A stretch of 64,000 bases of DNA, taken from contig NZ_WRXO01000007.1 of assembly GCF_009758125.1 (NCBI RefSeq), forward strand, positions 248,001 through 312,000. The letters run 5' to 3'. Source of the stretch: Chitinophaga oryziterrae (GTDB taxonomy: Bacteria > Bacteroidota > Bacteroidia > Chitinophagales > Chitinophagaceae). The notes below the pieces were generated by a model. It saw only the letters and a list, made by a program, of their open reading frames with translations. It was not told the origin of the DNA and did no database searches. Numbering within the stretch: position 1 is the stretch's first letter; the number at the start of each line of letters is the position of its first letter. Below, piece after piece: positions 36,339 to 44,714 of the stretch. Both the position numbers and the translations under genes were made by a program.

Positions 36339-37827
36339 TGTACAGGCGGTAGAGATATTCGGCGCAATCTCTATTATAGGATTGCAGATTACCGTATTTT
36401 TAAGAACGTTAAAGCAGATCAGGTTATTCGAGCAGATATTCCCATCATACGAGGAATTTGAGGTAATTAATGTCGGACTGGCGAGGCGGCTGTTTCAATT
36501 ACATCCTAATGAGTTGTTGAATAACATCAACAAATATGTAGGCGATAGTGATGAAGTACGCGAAGAGGTATTGTATGTAGATCTGATGTTGAAAAAAGAT
36601 AAGGGAAATAAAGTAACGGATAAGATTGTGCGGAATATCAATACCTATTTGTTACGAAACAGGGGAGTTGCTGCTGATTTTCACCTAATCAAAGACGTGG
36701 TGGAGAGAAATGTGAACGTGGTGGAAAACGATATTCAGCAGTCGGTGTCATTGCCGTTGTATCTTGGGCTGCTGGGGACTTTTATGGGAATTGTGTTAGG
36801 ACTGATGCAGATATCTGGTGAGAGTCTGGCAGGAGATCCCAGTGCGGCCGGTATGGCAATTCATTTGCTGCTGGGAGGAGTGAAGATTGCAATGATTGCC
36901 AGTTTTACCGGGCTGTTATGCACTTTGGCAGGGAATAGCTTCTTTTTTAAACGGGCAAAGCGAAAAGTGGAAGATAGCCGGAATGAGTTTTATACTTTTA
37001 TTCAGACAGATCTGATGCCATTGTTAAATCAGAATATTAATTCTACGTTATACTCTCTGCAGAATAACTTGCACAAATTCAACGATGAGTTTAAGAGTAA
37101 TGTATACCAGCTGAGTGGTGCTATGGGTAAACATGTGCAGACCATTGAATCGCAGGAGCGGATTTTGGATACACTGAATAATATGGATGTGGTAAATTTT
37201 GCTAATGCCAATGTCGTCATCCTGAAGGAGTTACAAGCATCTATGACGCAGTTCAAGGCGTTCAATGAATACGTATCCAATATCAGTGAACTGGTAGGCA
37301 GTACAAGAACCTTTGCGGAGAAGATCGGTCAGGTAATGACCAGGACGGATGAGTTGCATGTGTTAGGAGATAATATTATCTCAGTATTTACCCAAAACCG
37401 TGAATTGATGCAGTTCCTGCGGCATCATTATAGTTCGCTGGATGATAGTCATCAGTTGATCACGAAGGCGGTGAATGGAGTGAGTAATACGTTGGATAGT
37501 AGCTTGCAGTTGTTGAAAGACTTTACGCAGGAGCGGATTGTGGAGATCCAGCAGCTGACGTTGAAAGAGATTGATCAGATAAAGAATGACTATTATGAGA
37601 AGTGGAAGCACCTGGAGAAGCTAGGGCAGTTAGAAATAGTGAATAAGCATCTGGTAGATTTGAAGCGTCAGGGGAGTGATCATGTAAGTACATTCGATAG
37701 GTTTAATGAACAGTTTGCCATGATGACAGCAGAGCTGAACCTGATCAAGCGTTTGTCAGAGAATTCTTTCTCTGTGAAGGTTACCCGATCGTTTACAAAA
37801 TTGTTAGGTAAAAAGACAATAACGTGA
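36331..37827 (+). CDS. MotA/TolQ/ExbB-family channel protein with long coiled-coil tail (ZorA-like)
   Basis: A 498-residue protein. Helix 1 is at about 5-25; a cytoplasmic segment follows; then the MotA/ExbB core: SLPLYLGLLGTFMGIVLGLM (140-159) and MAIHLLLGGVKIAMIASFTG (175-194) with TGLLCTLAGNSFFF after it. The GLLGTFxG motif and the second helix match the proton-channel family. A helical, coiled-coil cytoplasmic tail of about 290 residues follows. That long tail is characteristic of ZorA from the Zorya defence system and is absent from flagellar MotA. It is translationally coupled (TGATG) to the MotB-like gene. I infer an ion-driven inner-membrane motor with an intracellular tail. Confidence 0.8.
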   Translation: MNSVQAVEIFGAISIIGLQITVFLRTLKQIRLFEQIFPSYEEFEVINVGLARRLFQLHPNELLNNINKYVGDSDEVREEVLYVDLMLKKDKGNKVTDKIVRNINTYLLRNRGVAADFHLIKDVVERNVNVVENDIQQSVSLPLYLGLLGTFMGIVLGLMQISGESLAGDPSAAGMAIHLLLGGVKIAMIASFTGLLCTLAGNSFFFKRAKRKVEDSRNEFYTFIQTDLMPLLNQNINSTLYSLQNNLHKFNDEFKSNVYQLSGAMGKHVQTIESQERILDTLNNMDVVNFANANVVILKELQASMTQFKAFNEYVSNISELVGSTRTFAEKIGQVMTRTDELHVLGDNIISVFTQNRELMQFLRHHYSSLDDSHQLITKAVNGVSNTLDSSLQLLKDFTQERIVEIQQLTLKEIDQIKNDYYEKWKHLEKLGQLEIVNKHLVDLKRQGSDHVSTFDRFNEQFAMMTAELNLIKRLSENSFSVKVTRSFTKLLGKKTIT

Positions 37828-38483
37828 TGAATACTTCAAAATCGGATGCATTCTGGCCGAGTTATACTGATCTGATGACCAGCTTGTTTTTTATTATGCT
37901 GGTATTGTATATCCTTACTTATGTAAGGTTGAATTCAACGATACAGTTGCAGGCGAATAAGTTGAAAATTATAGAGACCGTGGAGGAAAATTTGCGGCCA
38001 TTGAAGACAGAAACGTCGCTATTTATTTATGAAGAGCAGTACAGGCGATTTAAGCTGGCGTTTGATGTAAAATTTGGAAATAACCAGTATCAGTTGACGC
38101 CGGATCAGTTGTATAATTATCAGGGGACGATTGAACGCATTGATAAAGCGGGGTTGAAGCTGAAATCTATTATTGATCATTTGGAGCAGGAGCGGGTGTC
38201 GGATGAGCGATTAAAGCGGGTGTCCTATGTGGTCGTAATAGCGGGATATGCTTCGAAGTCAGGAGAGGAATTGCATAACTATGAATTGAGTTATAAGCGG
38301 GCGTTGGAGTTGAAGAATTACTGGAAGTCGAAAGGAATTGATTTTGAGGCGAAGGAGTATGAGGAGCTGGTAGATTTGCAGATAGCAGGGAATGGATGGG
38401 GAGGTATTGGGAGGTTGCCGTTAGAGGTGGATAATCAAAGGTTTTTGATTCAGATATTTCCGAAGATCGGGGACGTAAAATAA
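37827..38483 (+). CDS. MotB/OmpA-like protein (ZorB-like)
   Basis: A 218-residue protein from ATG 37827 (a GTG at 37824 is the alternative). The N-terminus reads SDAFWPSYTDLMTSLFFIML: a single membrane helix with an Asp (D15) placed exactly as the essential proton-carrying Asp of MotB and ZorB (consensus F-x-D-L-M). After a coiled linker, YVVVIAGYASKSGEELHNYELSYKRALEL (about 140-170) resembles the OmpA/MotB peptidoglycan-binding fold, with the Gly-x-Ala/Thr turn and an LSxxRA-like helix. It would anchor the channel to the cell wall. It is the last gene of the operon; a bidirectional terminator follows at once. Confidence 0.8.
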   Translation: MNTSKSDAFWPSYTDLMTSLFFIMLVLYILTYVRLNSTIQLQANKLKIIETVEENLRPLKTETSLFIYEEQYRRFKLAFDVKFGNNQYQLTPDQLYNYQGTIERIDKAGLKLKSIIDHLEQERVSDERLKRVSYVVVIAGYASKSGEELHNYELSYKRALELKNYWKSKGIDFEAKEYEELVDLQIAGNGWGGIGRLPLEVDNQRFLIQIFPKIGDVK

Positions 38484-38523
38484 AATAAAGGCTTTCTGGT
38501 ACAAACCTGAAAGCCTTTATTTT
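38482..38523. terminator. Bidirectional terminator between convergent operons
   Basis: A 15-bp perfect stem: AAAATAAAGGCTTTC at 38482-38496 and GAAAGCCTTTATTTT at 38509-38523. An inner GGT/ACC pairing lies in the loop. T-rich and A-rich flanks on both sides fit rho-independent termination in either direction. It separates the MotB-like gene from the WG-repeat gene that ends at 38525. Confidence 0.85.
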
Positions 38524-38524
38524 A

Positions 38525-39778
38525 TTAAAACTCTGAAGGTACGATCTGAATAGCCCATTCACCATCGTCCTTTAGAATACCATATTCATGTTTGGTAGAG
38601 TTATTTATAAAACTTGATTTATAAGCAAACATTTTACTATTATGGTAATTGGAAAGGTGATTATACTTGCATTCCAGAATAATTTTACCATATCTGTCAA
38701 CCAGGCCATAGCTCATGCCATACGAAAAAATGCCCTTCCCTTCATCTACCAGTTGTTTCAGCGTTTCTGATACGTAAAAGGGATAGTCCGGGTTATCTCC
38801 TCCGGAAATTCCTACTGGCGGTGTAGCATTGTCAATGTATGAAAGATTTTTCGGGAAGGTGGTAACCACCTTTCCTGTACTATCTATCATGAGCGCCGGT
38901 GTACCATATTTTTCGCAGACAAGCGCATAGCCCTTATAAAAAACTGTAGCATCTTCATATCTGGGAGGAATAACTACTTCATTTGCTTTGTTGATATATC
39001 CCTTTAACCCGTCCTTATTTTTTACCGCTGCGAGTCCTGACATGAATCTTGACGGTTCTCTTGAGTAAGTGTATGGAATAACAAGTTTCCCTTTTAAGTC
39101 AATAAATCCCCAGTTTCCATCATCATTTTGCACTGCAGCAAGGCCATCTGAAAATGGACGGGCCTTGGCGAAAGTGACAGGAATAACAAGCTGGAGATTC
39201 TTATTAATGAACCCATATTTATCTTTAAGACTGGATCTTATAGGGGTTAATCCATTGCTGAATGGCAGAAAATTGGATAAGGAAACAAACGAAATACCTC
39301 CGCTTTTGCTGAGTGGCTGAACGATAGATATATATTTTTTGACATCAAATCTTACAATTTCTCTACCTAATGTGTCAATATAAGCGACGATCCATGTGCC
39401 CATTGGACTGGGAACCCTAACTACTGTGTTATCTGTTGTAAACGGGAGGGCATCTATATATTTATTGGTACCTAATGCCTGACCACGTATGTTTTTTAAT
39501 ACGATTTTACCTCCTTCTTCAACAAAGATAGTTCCATAGTCAATCAGGAGTTTCCTGCTAAATCCTATTGAGGGAGTTTTTATTCCACTAGTAATAGTCT
39601 TCCCTTCGAGATTGATGATCGCATAGCCATCATTTCTTTCTACGGTAAAGTAGTCATTCTTAAATTTTGTAATTAAATTATAGGGATCTCCTGGATAGCC
39701 TATTACTTTTAGTGATTGTGCAATAGATGAATGAAAAGAAAAAATGAGGATAGTTGTTGAAATCAAAAGGTTTCGCAT
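38525..39778 (-). CDS. Secreted WG-repeat protein
   Basis: A 417-residue exported protein. The start at 39778 is preferred because it opens directly with a signal peptide (MRNLLISTTILIFSFHSSIA, cleaved near AQ). Several WG beta-repeats are visible: KYGFINKNLQLVIPVTFAKA, NWGFIDLKGKLVIPYTYS, LKGYINKANEVVIPPRYEDA, and YGLVDRYGKIILECKYN near the C-terminus. WG repeats form beta-structures used in binding, and in Bacteroidota they are common in surface proteins. It is the last gene of the kinase operon, 89 bases after the response regulator. The ligand is unknown. Confidence 0.82.
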   Translation of the reverse strand: MRNLLISTTILIFSFHSSIAQSLKVIGYPGDPYNLITKFKNDYFTVERNDGYAIINLEGKTITSGIKTPSIGFSRKLLIDYGTIFVEEGGKIVLKNIRGQALGTNKYIDALPFTTDNTVVRVPSPMGTWIVAYIDTLGREIVRFDVKKYISIVQPLSKSGGISFVSLSNFLPFSNGLTPIRSSLKDKYGFINKNLQLVIPVTFAKARPFSDGLAAVQNDDGNWGFIDLKGKLVIPYTYSREPSRFMSGLAAVKNKDGLKGYINKANEVVIPPRYEDATVFYKGYALVCEKYGTPALMIDSTGKVVTTFPKNLSYIDNATPPVGISGGDNPDYPFYVSETLKQLVDEGKGIFSYGMSYGLVDRYGKIILECKYNHLSNYHNSKMFAYKSSFINNSTKHEYGILKDDGEWAIQIVPSEF

Positions 39779-39867
39779 AATGGAATTTTGATATTTTAAA
39801 AACAATGGGTTCTTAGAGTCAATGATTATTGAGCAATAATACAAAATTCCTTGTAAATAAAGATTTG

Positions 39868-40518
39868 TTACAATTCAGCCAGCCCATGTTTTACGGCGTA
39901 TAAAGCCAGTGTTACCCTTGTTTTTACATTCAACCTGCGGAACAATGCCTCTCTATACCCATCAATTGTTTTTACACTCAGGTTCATCTTGTCAGCAACC
40001 TGTTGGTAGGTCATATCTGTAGCTGCCAGTTTGATGAATTCACGTTCTTTTTCGGAGAGGTGTATAGGGGCATTGCTCAGACCATTCAAATTTTGGTGCA
40101 AAACTTCGGATGCTGCCTCTGAGTAATAGAAGCCATTAGCCGCAATAGATTCCAGTGCCGCATGCAAATCCTCCACTTCAATGTCTTTGTGGATGTATCC
40201 TTTTACACCCATGCGGAGCATACGTAATATAGCCGCTTCTTTCTCCAGCATCGTCATTACCAATACCTTCACATCCCCATGTGTGCGTTGTAACCATTCC
40301 ACCGATTCAAAGCCGTCTACCTCAGGCATGTCAATGTCCATCAGGATAATATCCGGAAAAGGTGGGGTCTTCATTTTTTCCTTCAATTGGTTGCCATTAT
40401 CCGCTTCAAAGAGGATATCATAACGCTGTTTGGAATCTCCGATATTGATCAGTTTGATGAGACCTTTGCGGAAAAGGTTATGATCATCGACTAATGCTAT
40501 TTTTATCTTATTTATCAT
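39868..40518 (-). CDS. NarL/LuxR-type response regulator
   Basis: A 216-residue regulator. The receiver domain shows the acidic pair VDDHN (residues 10-14), phosphoacceptor Asp61 in ILMDIDMPEVDG, the switch Thr in VLVMTML and the Lys in GYIHKDI. The C-terminal LuxR-type helix-turn-helix reads LSEKEREFIKLAATDMTYQQ followed by SVKTIDGYREALFRRL. It overlaps the histidine kinase gene by 4 bases (ATGA), so the pair is co-translated. It is the most obvious candidate to bind the shared promoter palindrome upstream of the neighbouring operons, but that is inference. Confidence 0.93.
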   Translation of the reverse strand: MINKIKIALVDDHNLFRKGLIKLINIGDSKQRYDILFEADNGNQLKEKMKTPPFPDIILMDIDMPEVDGFESVEWLQRTHGDVKVLVMTMLEKEAAILRMLRMGVKGYIHKDIEVEDLHAALESIAANGFYYSEAASEVLHQNLNGLSNAPIHLSEKEREFIKLAATDMTYQQVADKMNLSVKTIDGYREALFRRLNVKTRVTLALYAVKHGLAEL

Positions 40519-41333
40519 TGAATCGTTTTAAGGATTTGAGGTTGAGGAATGGTGATAATAACACTCGTACCAATATGGTCATTGCTGGTGATGAGCAGTT
40601 CTGCATTTATCAAAGAAGCTCGTTTATGCATGTTAAGCAAGCCGGTACTTTGTTTTTCACCGCTTTGATTGAGCGCATCGGCTACATTGAATCCCATGCC
40701 ATTGTCTGTAATGACCAGAACGAACTGCTCTTTGGAGAAGTTCATGGAAGTCCTTACTTCAGAGGCTTTGGAATACTTCACAATATTATTCAGTATTTCC
40801 TGACAGAGGCGGAAAAGAATGATCTCGTGCTCTGATAGGATGCGGTATTCCTCGCCTTGTTTGGTTGTAATGATTTCGTACTTCTTGGTCTTAGCCAGCC
40901 GGTTTAGTTCATTTTCCAGGGCTTTTACAAAGCCTATATGAATAATGTGGTCTGTATTCAGATTAGCAGAGAGCGCTTTAAGCTCGCTCATGAGTTGTTT
41001 GGCTAGGGATTTTGTTTCCAGTATGTTTTCCCGTTGGTCGCTCGGTGCCTGAGGAAGGATTTCCTGTAGGTTGATATTAATCAGGGATACAAGATGGCTG
41101 AAGTTAGCGTGTAACTCCTTACTGATATGATCCAGTGTCTGCTCTTGAATGGCAAGTCTTGATTGCAGGAGGACCTGGCTGAAAGCTTCCCGCATTTCAA
41201 TGATCTCTTTTTGGTGTCGGAATTTCTTTTTCTGATACAAGAATAGGAAATATACGACTACGCTACAGAGACCAAGGACCAGTAGTGTGGATATAATAAT
41301 TGTTAGCGAGGTTGCAAATATTGAGGTTTCCAT
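40515..41333 (-). CDS. Membrane-bound histidine kinase (NarX/DegS-like)
   Basis: A protein of about 272 residues, counted from the ATG at 41333; an upstream ATG at 41360 is possible. One N-terminal membrane helix (FATSLTIIISTLLVLGLCSV) has almost no periplasmic part. A coiled coil and a dimerisation/His region follow, with ISKELHANFSHLVS as the H-box. The ATP-binding part has the N-box EILNNIVKYSKA, G1 DNGMGF and G2 GLLNMHKRA. Because it lacks a sensory domain, the multi-TM protein encoded just upstream, whose gene it overlaps, may supply the input. It phosphorylates the adjacent response regulator. Confidence 0.88.
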   Translation of the reverse strand: METSIFATSLTIIISTLLVLGLCSVVVYFLFLYQKKKFRHQKEIIEMREAFSQVLLQSRLAIQEQTLDHISKELHANFSHLVSLININLQEILPQAPSDQRENILETKSLAKQLMSELKALSANLNTDHIIHIGFVKALENELNRLAKTKKYEIITTKQGEEYRILSEHEIILFRLCQEILNNIVKYSKASEVRTSMNFSKEQFVLVITDNGMGFNVADALNQSGEKQSTGLLNMHKRASLINAELLITSNDHIGTSVIITIPQPQILKTIQ

Positions 41334-41977
41334 AAAAAGCTTATTAGATAACACGAGCACAAGAAGAAATTAAGGATTTCATTAATAGGGAAAAATAATA
41401 AGGTTAACCGGATATCATTAATATTAAAAAAACCTAACATCATTAAGAATGGTAATGATACCGCGTGATACACGAAGATGCTTAACGCCATCCATACCAT
41501 AGGTTCTTTATGAATGAGGATAGCGCCTTTCTCCTGCAATAGTTGCTGGAAATAGAGAAAGCATAATGTGATAATACAAACATGGGTGATGACCATGCTG
41601 TAAGTGTTGTACTGGAGGGGGCCATGAATGATGGTATAATCCAGTATCCCGATTATTAAAATCCCGATAGCTGCTAATGGTAATATTTTTTTTATAATGG
41701 ATTGTGTTAATATCAGATAGAAAATGGCGCATAGCAGACCAAAACGGATGATGATAAAAAGGTTATAAATCCAGAAATTGTTCTGTGACGAATTAAAAAG
41801 AGAATGCAGTTCGTATGGCCATTCTATGGCGATTAATTCAGTTACCAGGGTGATGATGACCATGCAGGCATATAATCTGTAATGCTTAGGCCATTTTTGC
41901 CTGAATGCTTTCAGGCAAAAAATGGCGCTAAGCATTAATGGAACTAAATAGAAATATTCATGTTTTAGAAAACGCAT
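41303..41977 (-). CDS. Multi-pass membrane protein (possible sensor)
   Basis: A 224-residue protein that is almost entirely hydrophobic helices; about six to seven segments can be drawn, for example YFYLVPLMLSAIFCL, RLYACMVIITLVTEL, FIIIRFGLLCAIFYLIL, LAAIGILIIGILDY, MVITHVCIITLCFLYF and LLFFPINEILNFFLCSCYLI. It resembles the uncharacterised 7TM-type input proteins found beside kinases in Bacteroidota. Its 3' end overlaps the kinase gene by about 31 bases, which suggests coupled translation and a shared complex. The ligand is unknown. Confidence 0.75.
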   Translation of the reverse strand: MRFLKHEYFYLVPLMLSAIFCLKAFRQKWPKHYRLYACMVIITLVTELIAIEWPYELHSLFNSSQNNFWIYNLFIIIRFGLLCAIFYLILTQSIIKKILPLAAIGILIIGILDYTIIHGPLQYNTYSMVITHVCIITLCFLYFQQLLQEKGAILIHKEPMVWMALSIFVYHAVSLPFLMMLGFFNINDIRLTLLFFPINEILNFFLCSCYLISFLWKPQYLQPR

Positions 41978-42451
41978 TTATGGTTGTTCTTTTGGGTTGC
42001 TGGTGGGGCAGAAGGGAGGACAAGGAACACCCAGGTTGAAATCCCGAATGATCGGATCTTCGCCAGGGAAGAGGATAATGTCTCTTTCCTGGGCTGCACG
42101 TTCCGGGTAGTCTGGCTCTAGCTCCAGGATCACGTCAGTGTGGGTAATGGTTTCACCTACTACAGTTTCCCGGGTTGTGTTGAAGAGCAGACAGGTTTGC
42201 CCTGCGTATTGGTGTCCTTCTTCGTACATGCCGAAGCTGATACGAATGCCGTCCCCCCCTGCAAATTCGATTTCTTCCAGCAATTTAACAAAATGTTCTT
42301 TGGAATACCATACGGAACAGGTATCTGATTTACCCAGAGCCTGAGTTAAGAGCCCGTGTTTCTGTGTCTTGAACTGATTGATGCGATTGTTGGTAATAGC
42401 CTGACCAACATAGAAGAAAGGTAGGGGTTTTACAGTCACATGTTGTTGCAT
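41978..42451 (-). CDS. Conserved-looking protein of unknown function
   Basis: A 157-residue soluble protein with no signal peptide or membrane segment. Its stop abuts the start of the multi-TM gene, so it leads the five-gene kinase operon. The core has KHGLLTQALGKSDTCSVWYS and a Gly-rich GGDGIRISFGMYEEGHQYAG, then a beta-rich part with LLFNTTRETVVGE. The C-terminus is proline/cysteine-rich (GVPCPPFCPTSNPKEQ). I do not recognise a family. Its promoter region is shared divergently with the caspase gene. Confidence 0.65.
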   Translation of the reverse strand: MQQHVTVKPLPFFYVGQAITNNRINQFKTQKHGLLTQALGKSDTCSVWYSKEHFVKLLEEIEFAGGDGIRISFGMYEEGHQYAGQTCLLFNTTRETVVGETITHTDVILELEPDYPERAAQERDIILFPGEDPIIRDFNLGVPCPPFCPTSNPKEQP

Positions 42452-42562
42452 AAAGATAATTTTTTTGGTGTTAAGGAAATAGTTGCTTGTTGTTTGTAAA
42501 CTGTTTACGAATGCGAAACTATTGTTTCCTTAGCCTTCAAAAATCAGCTTGAAGCAAATACA

Positions 42563-42667
42563 GGAAAAATCCTCCTTTGACAAAGGCAATTCCCCCTTTT
42601 TTTAAAAAAAAGGGATTTTTCCCCTATGGGTACAGGTTTTTTCCTAAGCAAATAGGTATAACCTTCG
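42563..42667 (+). promoter_or_regulatory. Shared promoter element, copy 2 (caspase-TIR operon; inverted half faces kinase operon)
   Basis: An inverted half GGAAAAATCCTCC (42563-42575) faces the leftward kinase operon. A T7/A8 near-palindrome (about 42591-42614) follows, then AGGGATTTTTCCCCT (42611-42625), TACAGGTTTTTTCC (42631-42644) and a -7-like AACCTTCG (42660-42667). The CAGG to -7 distance is 27 bases, as in the other copies. The caspase gene starts 48 bases further on. On the reverse strand TAGTTTCG could serve as the -7 box of the divergent operon. The 42452-42714 gap holds no gene. Confidence 0.65.
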
Positions 42668-42714
42668 TGTTGACATTTGGATTCCCTTAAAAGTGATAAC
42701 AAACCACTAAACAT

Positions 42715-43656
42715 ATGAGAAGAGCATTGGTAGTCGGTATTGATGAGTATCCGGGCAGTGCAAGACTAAATGGTTGTGTGAATGATGCGACCAGTATAGA
42801 GCAATTATTAAGTTTTAATGAGGATGGTTCCCCAAATTTTGATGTCATGCTCATGTTGAATGAGAAGAAGAAGGCGGCGATCAGGTCGCGTATCAGTGAG
42901 TTGTTTAGAGGGGATGATGAGGTACAGCTTTTTTATTTTTCCGGTCATGGTTATGTAAATGAAACAGGTGGCTATATCGTAACGCCGGATTTTCAAAAGT
43001 ATGACGAGGGAATCTCCATGGATGAGATATTGACTTTGGCTAGTGGGTCGAAGGCGAGGCAGAAGGTAGTAATATTAGATTGTTGTCATGCCGGAGCAAT
43101 GGGCGCACCAGCTGCCTTCGGAAATGGAGCTGCATTGTTAGGGCCGGGAGTGGTGATATTAGCTGCCAGCAGGGATACTGAGGTATCAAAGGAGATTGGC
43201 GGGCAGGGGGTGTTTACGAGTTTGTTGTTGAAGGCCTTGAATGGTGGTGCGGCGGATATAGTGGGAGACGTTGCTGCGGGGAATGTGTATAGCTATATTG
43301 ACAGAGGACTCGGGGGCTGGCAGCAAAGGCCGGTGTTTAAGGCGAATATAGTCAGGTCGGTAAATCTGAGGAAGGTGAAGCCACCGGTGGATTTGAGTGA
43401 GTTGAGAAAGTTGACGGTATATTTTCCGGAGGTTGGTTATCAGAAATCTTTGGATCCTAGTTATGAGAGTACGGTGAAAGAGGCGGATTCGGAGAATATA
43501 AGAGTGTTTAAGGTGTTAAGGCATTTGCAGGGTGTGGGATTGGTGGAGCCGGTTGGTGAGGAGTATATGTACTGGGCGGCGATGAAAAGTGGTACCTGTA
43601 GATTGACGGCATTGGGGATGTATTATTGGCAGTTGGTAAATGCGGGGAGGATATGA
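42715..43656 (+). CDS. Caspase-like (C14) protease with C-terminal helical/wHTH-like domain
   Basis: A 313-residue cytoplasmic protein. The N-terminal peptidase domain begins RRALVVGIDEYPGSARLNGC. The catalytic His is in FYFSGHGY (H78) and the nucleophile in VVILDCCHAGAMG (C124), the arrangement of metacaspases and bacterial caspase-like effectors. QGVFTSLLLKALNG follows. The last 80 residues (from about 230) look like a small helical, winged-helix-like domain with RLTALGMYYWQLVNAG. Such proteases act as suicide or processing effectors in bacterial conflict systems. It overlaps the TIR-FGE gene by 4 bases, so the two are coupled. Confidence 0.87.
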   Translation: MRRALVVGIDEYPGSARLNGCVNDATSIEQLLSFNEDGSPNFDVMLMLNEKKKAAIRSRISELFRGDDEVQLFYFSGHGYVNETGGYIVTPDFQKYDEGISMDEILTLASGSKARQKVVILDCCHAGAMGAPAAFGNGAALLGPGVVILAASRDTEVSKEIGGQGVFTSLLLKALNGGAADIVGDVAAGNVYSYIDRGLGGWQQRPVFKANIVRSVNLRKVKPPVDLSELRKLTVYFPEVGYQKSLDPSYESTVKEADSENIRVFKVLRHLQGVGLVEPVGEEYMYWAAMKSGTCRLTALGMYYWQLVNAGRI

Positions 43657-44702
43657 GGAGGTATGATGTGGCTATTTCAGTAGCGGTAGAGGATAACGAA
43701 GTCGCAAAGATGATTGTGGCTGAATTGGAGAAGCTACATGTTAAGTATTATTACTATGAGGTGCAGGAAGATATTAGCTGGGGTGAGGACCTTATAGGTC
43801 TAACGATGGATGCATATGGTAAACATACGAGATATGTGCTATTGATAACGAGCAAAATTTTCGTGACTAAGTATTGGTCGGATATAGAAAAGCAGATAGC
43901 GTTAACAAGGCTACAACGAGGATATATTCTGCAATTGAGATTAGATGATACCTCTGTGGACGGGATCTCGAAGCATGTGGTGTATAAGGACTGGAAGAAT
44001 AATCCCGAAGAAATCGCAAAGTTATTGCATCAGAAAGTAAGAAGGAAAAAGCGGTTGGTGAGAGACCGGTGGTTGCGGATATCAACTTTTTTTTCTGTGC
44101 TGCTGGCGACAGTGTTAATATGGGGATTGCTGCTTGGGTGGGAAAAAAATATTGTAAAAAAAGTACTGGTCGTGTCCGCTAATGATACTTTTTATATCAG
44201 CAGTGTAGAAGTGACAGTGGCTGCATACAGGGAGTACTGCATGCGTGAGCGTAAGGCATTCCCTGCGCAGCCTGTCAATTCATGTGATGATGGTCCGATC
44301 AGGAATATAACATGGTCAGAGGCAAAAACTTATTGCGAAGCGATTGGGGGAAGATTGCCGGAAGAGACGGAGTGGGAGTATGCTGCACTGGCAGGGAAAA
44401 ACACTACCTATAGCGGTGGCACTTCTGCTGTTACGGTGGCTGTGTATCACAAGGTAAAGCCTGCGAAGATCGGCTCTAAGAAACCTAATGCATGGGGGAT
44501 ATTTGATATGACAGGGAATGTGGCGGAGTGGTGTGATGATTGGGCTGATTCTACGAATACCACTAAAGTGGTGAAAGGAGGAGGGTATGATAGCTCAATA
44601 AACCCTGTAAATGAGCTGGCGGTGAGTTATAGAAGAGCGGAGAGGCCAGATGAGCGATTACAGGATGTTGGATTCAGGGTGGTATGGGATAAGAAAAACT
44701 AA
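43653..44702 (+). CDS. TIR domain - transmembrane helix - FGE-sulfatase domain fusion
   Basis: A 349-residue fusion. The start at 43653 (MRRYDVAISV) overlaps the caspase stop as ATGA. Residues 1-128 form a TIR-like domain: YDVAISVAVEDNEVAKMIVA, WGEDLIGL, RYVLLITSKIFVTKYWSDIE, with E79 as a candidate catalytic Glu of a TIR NADase. A helix at 143-163 (ISTFFSVLLATVLIWGLLLG) crosses the membrane. Residues 178-349 are a formylglycine-generating-enzyme/sulfatase-modifying domain: YISSVEVTVAAYREYC, WSEAKTYCEAIGGRLPEETE, WGIFDMTGNVAEWCDDW, DVGFRVVW. The FGE-like domain would lie outside and the TIR inside, as in a sensor-effector. TIR, caspase and FGE-like modules are known partners in bacterial conflict systems. 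Confidence 0.85.
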   Translation: MRRYDVAISVAVEDNEVAKMIVAELEKLHVKYYYYEVQEDISWGEDLIGLTMDAYGKHTRYVLLITSKIFVTKYWSDIEKQIALTRLQRGYILQLRLDDTSVDGISKHVVYKDWKNNPEEIAKLLHQKVRRKKRLVRDRWLRISTFFSVLLATVLIWGLLLGWEKNIVKKVLVVSANDTFYISSVEVTVAAYREYCMRERKAFPAQPVNSCDDGPIRNITWSEAKTYCEAIGGRLPEETEWEYAALAGKNTTYSGGTSAVTVAVYHKVKPAKIGSKKPNAWGIFDMTGNVAEWCDDWADSTNTTKVVKGGGYDSSINPVNELAVSYRRAERPDERLQDVGFRVVWDKKN

Positions 44703-44714
44703 ATATTAATTCAC

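Noticed and set aside
28645-38483. Straight assignment as a Zorya type I, II or III defence system
   Set aside because: Only the MotA/MotB-like pair fits; no ZorC, ZorD, ZorE, ZorF or ZorG-like protein is present, and the tubulin/actin/vWA genes are not Zorya components.
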